Shown: one piece after another, positions 1-6,840 of the stretch
Numbering within the stretch: the first letter of the stretch is position 1
Layout: every line of letters begins with the position of its first letter
From: VMCP01 sp964527775
Lineage (GTDB): Bacteria; Bacteroidota; Bacteroidia; NS11-12g; UBA955
Length of the DNA stretch: 64,000 nucleotides
Assembly (NCBI GenBank): GCA_964527775.1
Contig: CAZGQS010000006.1
Location: forward strand, 1-64,000
Direction of reading: 5' to 3'
The notes under the pieces: generated by a model
Told to the model about the DNA's origin: nothing
The model's database searches: none
Seen by the model: the letters and a program-made list of their open reading frames with translations, nothing else
Translations under genes and position numbers: made by a program

Positions 1-54
1 TAGAATACATGCCTGTCACGCATGGGGTCGCGGGTTCGAGTCCCGTCCAGACCG
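1..54 (+). tRNA. tRNA-Asp (GTC), 5' part outside window
   Basis: Visible are the anticodon arm with loop CTGTCAC (anticodon GTC), a T arm with the GTTCGAGTC-type loop, and the 3' acceptor strand CCAGACC followed by discriminator G at 54. The next bases are CCG, so the CCA end is not fully encoded and must be added after transcription. The D arm and 5' acceptor strand lie before the window. Confidence 0.9.
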
Positions 55-62
55 CCGGGAGA

Positions 63-91
63 AAGCCTCAGAGTAATCTGGGGCTTTTTTT
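63..91 (+). terminator. Rho-independent terminator of the tRNA-Asp transcript
   Basis: A 9-bp stem (AGCCTCAGA with TCTGGGGCT, one G-T pair) closes a 4-base loop and is followed by seven T. It starts only about 9 bases after the tRNA, so it most likely ends the tRNA transcript. Confidence 0.85.
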
Positions 92-93
92 AT

Positions 94-169
94 GGGTTGG
101 GGGTTGGTCTTTGGGGGTTGGTCTTTGGATGCAGGTCCTTGGTCTTTGGGAGTTGGTCTTTGGGGGGGG
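94..169. repeat. G-rich degenerate tandem repeat (GGTTGGTCTTTGG type)
   Basis: About 75 bases of imperfect copies of a G/T-rich word around GTTGGTCTTTGG, with one variant GGTCCTTGG. The reverse complement of that variant, CCAAGGACC, recurs at 59524-59541, so the two loci share a word family. It fills the spacer between the tRNA terminator and the next gene. The reading frame runs open through it, but the peptide there is low-complexity and not believable as protein. Confidence 0.7.
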
Positions 170-184
170 ATTAGTTTTTCTCCA

Positions 185-192
185 TATCTTCG
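185..192 (+). promoter_or_regulatory. Bacteroidota -7 element TATCTTCG
   Basis: Matches TAnnTTTG except for one base (C for T). It ends 4 bases before the ATG at 197 and supports that start over the upstream one inside the G-rich repeat. No clear -33 TTTG is visible because the region upstream is repeat. Confidence 0.5.
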
Positions 193-196
193 CCAC

Positions 197-637
197 ATGA
201 AATCTTCCATCGTTTTGGTTGTAATTGTTTTTCTGTCTGTGGTTTGCGGGGTGAAGGTTAATGCGCAGAATTCGCCGAGTTTGGGTCCCCAGAAAACAGT
301 AAAATATGATACCAGCGCGGTGTGGTGCTCGGTGGAACATAAAGCGACGTTCAAGGGTGGGGAGACGGCGTTAAGGGAGTATATTGTGGAGAATTTCGTG
401 TACCCAAAGAGGTGCGCGAAAGCCAAAATTGATGGATATGTCTTGATGAAGTTTATGGTGGACTCAACGGGAGCAGTGACAAGGGTCAGCGCTCTGGAAG
501 AAACGGTGAAATGTCCGGAATTTACGGCCGAAGCTATCAGAGTTTTCCAAAGTTCGCCGAAGTGGATACCCGGATTGATGAATGGCAGATATGTGAATTC
601 CTGGCGGGAAATGCCGCTCAGGTTGAGTATTCGTTGA
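197..637 (+). CDS. Secreted protein with a TonB C-terminal-like domain
   Basis: A 146-residue protein with a signal peptide (about residues 1-22, ending in NAQ). The mature part looks like a TonB C-terminal fold: FKGGETALREYI, then a YPKRCAKAKIDGYV segment, FMVDSTGAVTRVSAL, and a late PKWIPGLMNGRYV segment, in the order seen in that family. It has no proline-rich linker and no N-terminal anchor of the usual energy transducer type, so it is probably a free periplasmic or secreted TonB_C protein, not a working TonB. The start at 197 was chosen because a signal peptide begins there and a -7 element lies just upstream; a longer frame from 92 would translate the repeat. Exact function is unknown. 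Confidence 0.75.
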   Translation: MKSSIVLVVIVFLSVVCGVKVNAQNSPSLGPQKTVKYDTSAVWCSVEHKATFKGGETALREYIVENFVYPKRCAKAKIDGYVLMKFMVDSTGAVTRVSALEETVKCPEFTAEAIRVFQSSPKWIPGLMNGRYVNSWREMPLRLSIR

Positions 638-656
638 GATTTTGTATTATTGTATT

Positions 657-767
657 ATGCAATTAATTAAAGCCGTTCTACTTACGTTGCTCTTTTTGGG
701 GATGTTGAATCCGTTGAAGTGGGAAAATACGGTGAGTCAGCGTTTGGATTTACTCAATCGTAAATAA
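657..767 (+). CDS. Possible 36-residue membrane peptide
   Basis: ATG at 657, TAA at 765-767. The peptide begins MQLIKAVLLTLLFLGML, which would form one membrane segment or a signal-like helix, and ends in a short charged tail (LDLLNRK). It sits between two secreted-protein genes in the same direction, 14 bases before the next start. No family is recognised; it may be a real small membrane protein or a chance reading frame. Confidence 0.35.
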   Translation: MQLIKAVLLTLLFLGMLNPLKWENTVSQRLDLLNRK

Positions 768-781
768 AGTGTTATTTTAGA

Positions 782-1285
782 ATGAATTCCTTATTAAAAA
801 GACTGATTCTAACAATTGGTCTTTTTATTTATTCCTGGGGATTGTATGCTCAAGATGTTACTAAAATTTGGAATGAGGTACCGAGTCCTTTGGGCTGGGT
901 CAGCGACTTTGAAGGGGATTTTACTTTGTCGGAAATTCGGAGTTTAGAGGGACTAATCAAGGATTTTGAGAAAAAAACGTCCATCGAAATAGCGGTAATT
1001 ACCATACCCAAGTGGGCGGTTTCAAAGGGTGATTTTGAAGAGTTATCGTTGAAGATAGCCCGTGCATGGAAGGTGGGTAAACAGAGGAAAAACAACGGTA
1101 TTCTCATTGCAGTTTCCAGAGGACATCGAACGATTCGTATTCAAAATGGGAGTGGTGTTCAAGATCAATTATCTGACAACGAGACAAAGAGAATCATTGA
1201 TGAGGTTATGACACCTCAATTTAAACAGGACCAATATTATCTGGGAGTTTTTGAAGGTATTTTGGAAATTGTAAAAAATATCTAA
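782..1285 (+). CDS. TPM domain protein (YgcG/TLP18.3/Psb32 family)
   Basis: A 167-residue protein with a signal peptide (residues 1-23, ending LYAQ). The mature part fits the TPM domain: GWVSDFEGDFTLSEIRSLEG (start of the family fold), TSIEIAVITIP, then a region with AWKVGKQRKNNGILIAVS and RTIRIQNGSGVQDQLSD, and MTPQFKQDQYYLGVFEGI near the end. Family members are periplasmic or lumenal. Some are linked to acid phosphatase activity and photosystem repair in plants, but the bacterial role is unclear. Unlike many YgcG proteins there is no C-terminal membrane segment or glycine-rich tail, so this one is probably soluble in the periplasm. Confidence 0.85.
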   Translation: MNSLLKRLILTIGLFIYSWGLYAQDVTKIWNEVPSPLGWVSDFEGDFTLSEIRSLEGLIKDFEKKTSIEIAVITIPKWAVSKGDFEELSLKIARAWKVGKQRKNNGILIAVSRGHRTIRIQNGSGVQDQLSDNETKRIIDEVMTPQFKQDQYYLGVFEGILEIVKNI

Positions 1286-1358
1286 GGTCTGTAAATTCAA
1301 GTTTTGTTTTGTCTTGGAGAGAGATCTCAGTAGCGTTGAATGCGAATTAATTCATCGA

Positions 1359-1389
1359 AATCACCAAATTAGGTATGAATTTGGTGATT
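1359..1389. repeat. Perfect 12-bp inverted repeat, 7-base loop
   Basis: AATCACCAAATT, loop AGGTATG, AATTTGGTGATT. No T run follows, so it is not a simple terminator. A degenerate second copy follows directly at 1391-1423. It could be an operator-like site, an RNA structure or a mobile-element remnant. Confidence 0.7.
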
Positions 1390-1390
1390 A

Positions 1391-1423
1391 TAATCGCCAA
1401 AATAGGGTATAAATTGGTGATTA
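1391..1423. repeat. Degenerate tandem copy of the 1359-1389 hairpin
   Basis: Left arm TAATCGCCAAAAT, loop AGGGTAT, right arm AAATTGGTGATTA. Ten of the inner and outer positions still pair, one as G-U if transcribed. Same arm and loop lengths as the perfect copy just before it. Confidence 0.6.
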
Positions 1424-1437
1424 GATGCGTTGATGGA

Positions 1438-1487
1438 TTTACGAAATCCCCTTAAACAAAAATGAATGTTTAAGGATTTTCCGTAAA
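1438..1487. repeat. Imperfect 18-bp inverted repeat upstream of lipoprotein gene
   Basis: Three paired blocks (TTTACG/CGTAAA, AAATCC/GGATTT, TTAAAC/GTTTAA), a 2-base bulge on each side and a 10-base loop. It ends 33 bases before the ATG at 1521. This completes a run of three hairpins in the 235-base spacer 1286-1520, which otherwise shows no gene. Confidence 0.6.
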
Positions 1488-1520
1488 GTCAATTTGAGTT
1501 TCAACTATACGTTTGCAATC

Positions 1521-2285
1521 ATGAAAAAATCTTTATTTTCCTTTACAGCAATAGCCCTTTTTGCGCTTTGTGGCTGTGAGAAAGAACCCACTACAACCGT
1601 AGATAAAACTACGTTCAAGAGCTATTCCGTTTATGAGGGTGAAACTCTTGATGCACTTCAACTTACAAGTGAGGTGAGTTTTAAATATAATGCACAAGGA
1701 CAATTGGTCCTGAAAACCGAAAAATTGTATGAAGATGGTTCCATGATGGGCTCAATATTTTATGATTATGAATACAAAAACAATGAAGTTATTGAAACCT
1801 ATTCAAGCGATTTTACCGGCACAAAAGTGGCCTATGAACGGGGGTATATTTTCTTGAATGCAAACAAGTTGGTAGAAAAAGACAGCACTGTTGATCTATC
1901 AGATTTTACCACTTATGTGTCTCATTACACCTATGAAAATGGGCATCGCATTTATAATTACATGGATGATACTTTGAACAGCGGAAGTGTTTTTGCTTGG
2001 AAGGGTGACAATCAAACCCACGAGTATCTCATTTCAGGTTTGATGGGAAGGTTTGAAATTGCCTCTTATGAATACGGCAGTAAATTGAATACCATTGACT
2101 TTGGGGACTTTTGGTTGGACGGTGAAAAAAGTAAGAACCTTCCTGAGAAATCTACAGAGCCAAGTTACGAGTATACCTACACGTATAAAATTGAATCAGA
2201 CGGATTTGTCAGCGAACGCATTACCACTTTCTCTAGTCCTGGTGGACCGCCAAATGGCTACGAAAAGATTGTTTATCAAAGATAG
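1521..2285 (+). CDS. Putative lipoprotein of unknown function
   Basis: A 254-residue protein starting MKKSLFSFTAIALFALCGC: a lipoprotein signal with lipobox ALCGC, so probably anchored in the outer membrane or periplasm after lipid attachment to Cys. The mature part is rich in Tyr, Thr and charged residues, with short beta-type stretches (SFKYNAQGQLVLKTEKLYEDG, FYDYEYKNNEV, SHYTYENG, YEYTYTYKIESDGF). These resemble the YD/DUF4595-like lipoproteins of Bacteroidota, but the assignment is weak. The ATG at 1521 was chosen over one 27 bases upstream because the signal peptide begins there. A terminator follows at 2322. No operon partner. Confidence 0.75.
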   Translation: MKKSLFSFTAIALFALCGCEKEPTTTVDKTTFKSYSVYEGETLDALQLTSEVSFKYNAQGQLVLKTEKLYEDGSMMGSIFYDYEYKNNEVIETYSSDFTGTKVAYERGYIFLNANKLVEKDSTVDLSDFTTYVSHYTYENGHRIYNYMDDTLNSGSVFAWKGDNQTHEYLISGLMGRFEIASYEYGSKLNTIDFGDFWLDGEKSKNLPEKSTEPSYEYTYTYKIESDGFVSERITTFSSPGGPPNGYEKIVYQR

Positions 2286-2321
2286 ATTTTATTAGTTCCT
2301 TTTTGGGGATGAAAAACGCTA

Positions 2322-2349
2322 AGTGTCAAATTGACACTAATTTTTTTTT
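2322..2349 (+). terminator. Rho-independent terminator after the lipoprotein gene
   Basis: AGTGTC and GACACT arms around AAATT, then AA and a run of nine T. The stem is 6 bp (8 bp if the inner AA/TT pairs are counted). Confidence 0.75.
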
Positions 2350-2493
2350 GAGGATGACGAACCGAGAATATAACTCATGTCTTCTGTTTGTTATAATTTA
2401 CCATTTAATATTCTGTAATTTTCTAATGCCATAATAACGGGTATAATTTCAAGTCAATAAAAATGCTGCTACCCCAGTATTTGTGAGTTGGCT

Positions 2494-4614
2494 ATGAGAT
2501 TATTTAGTATATTATTGTTAATTTTAGTTCTTCATTCGTGCGGTTCAGATTCATCAAAGTCTAACGCCCCAAATGTGACCGATGCCCGATTTGACGGAAA
2601 CCGTAGAATGGTTCAGGTGCTTGACAGCTTGACGCTAGTGGCTAGCCCTGAAACCAATTACTTTTTGAGCGGTAAAAGAGCGGCCATGATGAAGGCAAAT
2701 CCACCGCAATTCAGAAATCAAAGCGATAGATATCGTTGGACATTGGAATATACCAAGCAGCTTCTGAACAGTGGTAACGCCGAAGAGAGTATTCGCGAAA
2801 TGGAAGCCTTGCTGCAAGAAATTCCCGGAACCTTAGATGAAAAGATTAAAATGAAGGGTATCAAGCCTTTGTTTGATGCTTTGGCGGTGGCTTATTTGCG
2901 CTTAGGCGAGAACGATAATTGTGTATCGGTGCACAACAACAAAAGTTGCATTATTCCATTTCATGCAGATGCGGTTCACCAGAAAAAGGATGGATCTACT
3001 AAGGCGATTGAACTTTTTGGGAAGCTCACCGATGCTTATCCTGATGATGTTCAGTCGAGGTGGCTCATGAACATTGCGGCGATGACTTTGGGAGTGTACC
3101 CGAAGGGACTTCCCCCGAAAAAAGTCATTGACTTTAGCGCGCAAGACCAGCCTGTTAAAGACTTTTTGCCCTTGAAAAACGTGGCCAAAGATAAAGGCTT
3201 GGACGTAAACGGACTGTCGGGCGGGGCCATCATGGAAGACTTTAACAACGACGGAAACTTGGATATTTTTTGCAGTTCTTACGGTCTGTATGACCAAGTT
3301 AGGTTGTTTTTTAACGATGGCAAGGGCGGCTTTTATGAGCAAACGGATTCGGCGCAGCTCACAGGTATTAAGGGCGGTTTGAACGCCAAACAAGCAGACT
3401 ATGATAACGACGGAAATATTGATATTCTGTTACTTAGGGGTGCATGGTTAGACAAGGGCGGGGAGTGGCCCAACAGTTTGCTGCACAACAATGGAGATGG
3501 TACTTTCAGCGATGTGACGTTTGCGGCGGGCATGGGCAAGAATTTTGCTCCCACCGAAACGGCGTCGTGGGGCGATATCAATAACGATGGTTTGGTGGAT
3601 GTGTTTATTGCCAATGAGAACAACCAAAACAACGATTATCCGTGTGAACTCTTCATCAATAATGGCGACGGAACTTTCACTGACCGTGCCGAAGAATGGG
3701 GCATGGCGGGCAATTTTGGATATGCGAAGGCAGCTAACTTTGCCGATTTCGACCAAGACGGTTGGGTAGATCTTTTCTTGGGATGCTTGGGACAAGAGAA
3801 CCATTTATTCATGAGCAAGGGCAAGCAGAAAGATGGATCGGTGAGGTTTGAAGACCGGGCGAAAGCGGCGGGTGTGACTCATCCCGTGATGTCATTTCCG
3901 GCCATCGTTACAGACTTTGACCACAATGGTTTCCCCGATATTTTGGTGACTTCTTTTCCGATGGATCGATTGGACTTTTTAGCGGAGGATGTAGGGAAAG
4001 AGATGCTGGGCATCCCCACAAAAATTGAAAAAACGCGATTGTTCTTGAATCAAGGAAACGGCCGTTTTAAAGATGCCTCCAAGGCTTGGAATATCGATAA
4101 AATGATCTATGCCATGGGTCTTAATTCCGGAGACCTTAACAACGATGGGTACATTGATTTTTATGCGGGAACAGGGGCATTTGCCTTCAGCACTTTGGTT
4201 CCAAACAGGGTGTTTTTAAACGACCGCGGCAAGGGTTTTAAGGAGGTCACTTATCAGTCGAGGATGGGACATTTGCAAAAAGGTCACGGCGTGAGTTTTG
4301 GAGATATTGATAACGACGGAGATCAGGACGTATACATTACTTTGGGCGGAGCTGTGGAAGGCGATAACGCGCACAACGCCTTATTCATCAACGAGAACAA
4401 GGTTCATAAATTTGTAAAATTCAATTTTTCGGCCAAGGAGCTCAAGAAGAATGTCATTGGCACTCGCGTGGTTCTCACATTTAACACCCCTCGGGGAGTG
4501 GAGAAGCGCTATTACACCGTTGGAGACGGTGGTACTTTCGGGGCGAATAGTTTGGGACTGTGCATTGGGTATTTGGAAGATGAGGAGTTGGTGAGCAAGG
4601 AGGTAGGTCGGTGA
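2494..4614 (+). CDS. FG-GAP/VCBS-repeat lipoprotein (CRTAC1/ASPIC type), C-terminus cut by repeat
   Basis: A 706-residue lipoprotein (MRLFSILLLILVLHSC, lipobox LHSC). Residues about 60-210 form a TPR-like helical region with the C..H.N..SC..P......H....GS signature of bacterial CRTAC1 proteins. From about 240 to 650 there are seven FG-GAP blades with calcium-type loops: DFNNDGNLD, DYDNDGNID, DINNDGLVD, DFDQDGWVD, DFDHNGFPD, DLNNDGYID, DIDNDGDQD. This predicts a seven-blade, Ca2+-binding propeller on the cell surface. The tail begins an ASPIC/UnbV domain (VIGTRVVLTF, GGTFGANSLGLCIG) but stops about 20 residues later; the last codons (Val-Gly-Arg-stop) are made of the GGTCGGT repeat. Roughly 40 family residues appear lost. 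The ATG at 2494 was preferred to a TTG at 2488. Confidence 0.85.
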   Translation: MRLFSILLLILVLHSCGSDSSKSNAPNVTDARFDGNRRMVQVLDSLTLVASPETNYFLSGKRAAMMKANPPQFRNQSDRYRWTLEYTKQLLNSGNAEESIREMEALLQEIPGTLDEKIKMKGIKPLFDALAVAYLRLGENDNCVSVHNNKSCIIPFHADAVHQKKDGSTKAIELFGKLTDAYPDDVQSRWLMNIAAMTLGVYPKGLPPKKVIDFSAQDQPVKDFLPLKNVAKDKGLDVNGLSGGAIMEDFNNDGNLDIFCSSYGLYDQVRLFFNDGKGGFYEQTDSAQLTGIKGGLNAKQADYDNDGNIDILLLRGAWLDKGGEWPNSLLHNNGDGTFSDVTFAAGMGKNFAPTETASWGDINNDGLVDVFIANENNQNNDYPCELFINNGDGTFTDRAEEWGMAGNFGYAKAANFADFDQDGWVDLFLGCLGQENHLFMSKGKQKDGSVRFEDRAKAAGVTHPVMSFPAIVTDFDHNGFPDILVTSFPMDRLDFLAEDVGKEMLGIPTKIEKTRLFLNQGNGRFKDASKAWNIDKMIYAMGLNSGDLNNDGYIDFYAGTGAFAFSTLVPNRVFLNDRGKGFKEVTYQSRMGHLQKGHGVSFGDIDNDGDQDVYITLGGAVEGDNAHNALFINENKVHKFVKFNFSAKELKKNVIGTRVVLTFNTPRGVEKRYYTVGDGGTFGANSLGLCIGYLEDEELVSKEVGR

Positions 4615-4643
4615 TCGGTAGGTCGGTAGGTCGGTAGGTCGGT
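4605..4643. repeat. GGTAGGTC / GATCGGT tandem repeat, left side of gap
   Basis: Near-perfect copies of an 8-base word (AGGTCGGT) with one GATCGGT variant. It covers the last codons of the preceding gene and runs into the N block. The right side of the gap holds the same words in inverted orientation. Confidence 0.85.
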
Positions 4644-4743
4644 NNNNNNNNNNNNNNNNNNNNNNNNNNNNNNNNNNNNNNNNNNNNNNNNNNNNNNNNN
4701 NNNNNNNNNNNNNNNNNNNNNNNNNNNNNNNNNNNNNNNNNNN
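4644..4743. other. Assembly gap (100 N)
   Basis: Exactly 100 N, the usual placeholder for a gap of unknown size. Both edges lie in GGTCGGT repeat, so repeat collapse is the likely cause. Confidence 0.95.
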
Positions 4744-4816
4744 GGTCGGTGGTCAGTTTTTGGTTTTTGCTGATTGCTGATAACCGAAAACTGATCACCG
4801 AAAACCGATCACCGAT
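4744..4816. repeat. Right arm of composite repeat (GGTCGGT, then ACCGATCACCGAAAACC words)
   Basis: Begins GGTCGGTGGTCAG, passes through words like GCTGATTGCTGATAACCG and ends in CCGAAAACCGATCACCGAT. The last part is the inverse of the GATCGGTGATCGG words on the left, so the flanks could pair. The same arrangement recurs at 59386-59660. Confidence 0.75.
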
Positions 4817-4818
4817 AA

Positions 4819-5262
4819 TTACTTTCTCTTACCTGAAATCTCTTGGTACCACTTGGTGCCTTCTTCGTATTCTGAGTAGGTTAATTTTACGTCAGTGGCG
4901 GTTAGAGTGGCAATGGTAAACTCATCTGCATCAACCATATCTGGGGTTTCAGCAAGTTTGAGAATTTTGTTGGTTACAGTGTAGTAACCAGTGTCAACTG
5001 AAACATCTGTACCGTCTCTTTCAGTGGAGATGAACATGTTATTTCCTTTGAAGTCAATAGAAAGTTCTCCAGCAGCGTAAATGGTGGTGTCACCAAAAAG
5101 TACTGTATTGGTTGCTGAATCTGACATGGTGAATAACGTTTTGTTGATTTCCCAATTGCCAACAATGGATGGGTCTACTGGTTTTTCGTCTTCGGTGCAT
5201 GAGGTTCCGAATGCTACTAAAGCAAACGCAAACGCAGAAAGTTTTACTAAATTTTTTCTCAT
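4819..5262 (-). CDS. Small lipoprotein with lipocalin-like domain
   Basis: A 147-residue protein with a lipoprotein signal (MRKNLVKLSAFAFALVAFGTSC, lipobox GTSC). The mature part starts DPSIVGNWEINKTLF, the usual opening of Bacteroidota lipocalin-like lipoproteins, followed by alternating beta segments (AGELSIDFKGNNMFIST, SVDTGYYTVTNKILKLAE, TATDVKLTYSEYE) consistent with a small barrel. The ligand is unknown. It starts 4 bases after the stop of the photolyase-related gene in the same direction. A -7 element in that gene's last codons (5270-5277) suggests it also has its own promoter. The ATG at 5262 was chosen by signal peptide and promoter position. Confidence 0.8.
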   Translation of the reverse strand: MRKNLVKLSAFAFALVAFGTSCTEDEKPVDPSIVGNWEINKTLFTMSDSATNTVLFGDTTIYAAGELSIDFKGNNMFISTERDGTDVSVDTGYYTVTNKILKLAETPDMVDADEFTIATLTATDVKLTYSEYEEGTKWYQEISGKRK

Positions 5263-5266
5263 AGTT

Positions 5267-6772
5267 TTACAAAGATAGGTCATTGTAAAAGTAGGAGTTA
5301 CAGATTTCGACGATTTCTGACTTTCTTTCGACACTCATCTTGTCGTAGGTGATGATGAGCATTCCCAGTCTGGGGTTGTGTTGGAGGAATTGACGGTGCT
5401 CGTTCATGAAACGCCAGAATAGAGCATCCCAAAGTTTTTGCCATGGCTGTTTGGACTTTGGGTAGTCTGACATTTTAAGAATGTAGTTGCTTCCTGAGAA
5501 GTAGGGCTTGCTGACCATAAGTCCGCCATCGGCGAATTGAGACATTCCGTAGACGTTGGGCACCATGACCCAATCATAGGCATCAATGTAAAGTTCCATG
5601 AACCACTTGTAGACTTCATGAGGATGAATTTCACAGAGCAGGAAGAAGTTTCCCATGACCATGAGTCGTTCAATGTGGTGGGAATATCCTGTTTCAAGTA
5701 GGTTTTTGATGACGTTGTCTATGGGTTCAATGCCGGTTGTTCCGTTGTAAAACGATGCTGGAATTTGACGTTGGAAGTTCAAAAAGTTGGAGTTTCTCTG
5801 TCTAGATCCCTCTCTAACATAAATCATCCTCACAAATTCGCGCCAGCCAATGATTTGTCGGATGAATCCTTCGAGGGCATTCATAGGCAAGGGATTTCTT
5901 GCGTGATATTCTAGAGTAGTTTCTATGACCTCTGTGGGCGTGATGAGTCCGGCATTGAGCATGGGACTTAAAACAGAGTGGTATACGAAACGGGCATCTG
6001 GGTTTTGAGAGAAGGCGTCTTCGAGATCGCCAAAAAGGGGCATCCTGTTTTCGAGAAAATCAGTAAGAAATTCTCGGGTTTCAGCTGGAGTTGTGGGATA
6101 AAATTGCTGACGATTTTTAAAGTAAGAAAAGGTGCCTGGATTGTTTGGGAAGTGTTGTTCTATATAGTTACAGGCACTTTCAAAATCTGCTTGTGTTGCG
6201 GGGAATTTGGGTTGTGGAGGTATGTGATTTTTGGGGAAGCTTTTTCGGTTGTCTGCATCGAAAGTGAGTTTTCCGCCTAATGGTTTTTGTTGGTCATCCA
6301 TGAGGATGTTAAGGCGCTTGCGCTGGAAGGAATAGAAGTCAGTTTGGAAGTAGCGTTTTTTGGAATTTAAAAATTCGTGGGCAACGGATGCTGGAGTAAG
6401 GAATGATGGGTTTTCGTAGGTGATGAGATCAGTGAGGGTGCCTTGCAGTCCGAGTTTAAGATGCTTGGTGAGCCAATCGTCAATGAGGTCAACGATGTGA
6501 ATTTGGTGGAATTTTTGGCTCAAATAAGACGATAAATTCTTAGCATTTGAAAGAGAATCGTGGAATTCAATGTATTGAACTTTGTAGCCTTTTTGAATGA
6601 GGTTTTCAGCGAAACGCTGCATGCTCAAACGGTGGAAAGCGAGTTTGATTTTATGAAATTGTAGTTGGGTAAAGAACAAATCACTTTCAACAATGTACCA
6701 AACGTCTACTTTTCCCTCAAGGGGGTGTTTTTCAAACAATTGATGCGGAAAAACAACTCCTGCTGCACTCAT
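5267..6772 (-). CDS. Cryptochrome/photolyase-related protein (DPRP / FeS-BCP-like family)
   Basis: A 501-residue flavoprotein of the deoxyribodipyrimidine photolyase-related group. The N-terminal half (about 1-130) is the alpha/beta domain (FPHQLFEKHPL, WYIVESDLFFTQLQFHKIKLAFHRLSM). The C-terminal half is the FAD-binding helical domain: IIGWREFVRMIYVREG, GYSHHIERLMVMGNF, then DAYDWVMVPNVYGMSQFADG, SKPYFSGSNYILKMSDYP and LWDALFWRFM. The family repairs (6-4) photoproducts or acts in light sensing. The known members hold a [4Fe-4S] cluster with four Cys; here the C..C expected after KMSDY reads PKSKQ and the later Cys is absent, so the cluster is probably missing. It is transcribed away from the 6841 gene. 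Confidence 0.85.
   Translation of the reverse strand: MSAAGVVFPHQLFEKHPLEGKVDVWYIVESDLFFTQLQFHKIKLAFHRLSMQRFAENLIQKGYKVQYIEFHDSLSNAKNLSSYLSQKFHQIHIVDLIDDWLTKHLKLGLQGTLTDLITYENPSFLTPASVAHEFLNSKKRYFQTDFYSFQRKRLNILMDDQQKPLGGKLTFDADNRKSFPKNHIPPQPKFPATQADFESACNYIEQHFPNNPGTFSYFKNRQQFYPTTPAETREFLTDFLENRMPLFGDLEDAFSQNPDARFVYHSVLSPMLNAGLITPTEVIETTLEYHARNPLPMNALEGFIRQIIGWREFVRMIYVREGSRQRNSNFLNFQRQIPASFYNGTTGIEPIDNVIKNLLETGYSHHIERLMVMGNFFLLCEIHPHEVYKWFMELYIDAYDWVMVPNVYGMSQFADGGLMVSKPYFSGSNYILKMSDYPKSKQPWQKLWDALFWRFMNEHRQFLQHNPRLGMLIITYDKMSVERKSEIVEICNSYFYNDLSL
5270..5277 (-). promoter_or_regulatory. -7 element TATCTTTG for the lipocalin-like gene
   Basis: Exact TAnnTTTG match read on the minus strand. 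It ends 7 bases before the ATG at 5262 and overlaps the last codons of the upstream gene. Confidence 0.55.
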
Positions 6773-6828
6773 GCAGAAGCAACAAAATAAATGCCAATTT
6801 GTTTAAACGAATTGCATTTGTTTACGTC

Positions 6829-6836
6829 TAACTTTG
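6829..6836 (+). promoter_or_regulatory. -7 element TAACTTTG for the outer-membrane barrel gene
   Basis: Exact TAnnTTTG match ending 4 bases before the ATG at 6841, so the transcript would start at or next to the start codon. A TTTG at 6798-6801 is 27 bases upstream, longer than usual for a -33 element; TTTG at 6817-6820 is too close. Confidence 0.55.
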
Positions 6837-6840
6837 TAGT

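Noticed and set aside
16..426. Minus-strand open frame over the tRNA end and the G-rich repeat
   Set aside because: It overlaps a tRNA and a secreted-protein gene on the other strand and has a low-complexity peptide.
4481..4798. Minus-strand open frame crossing the N block
   Set aside because: It is open only because the N run has no stops; the rest is repeat and the antisense of a real gene.
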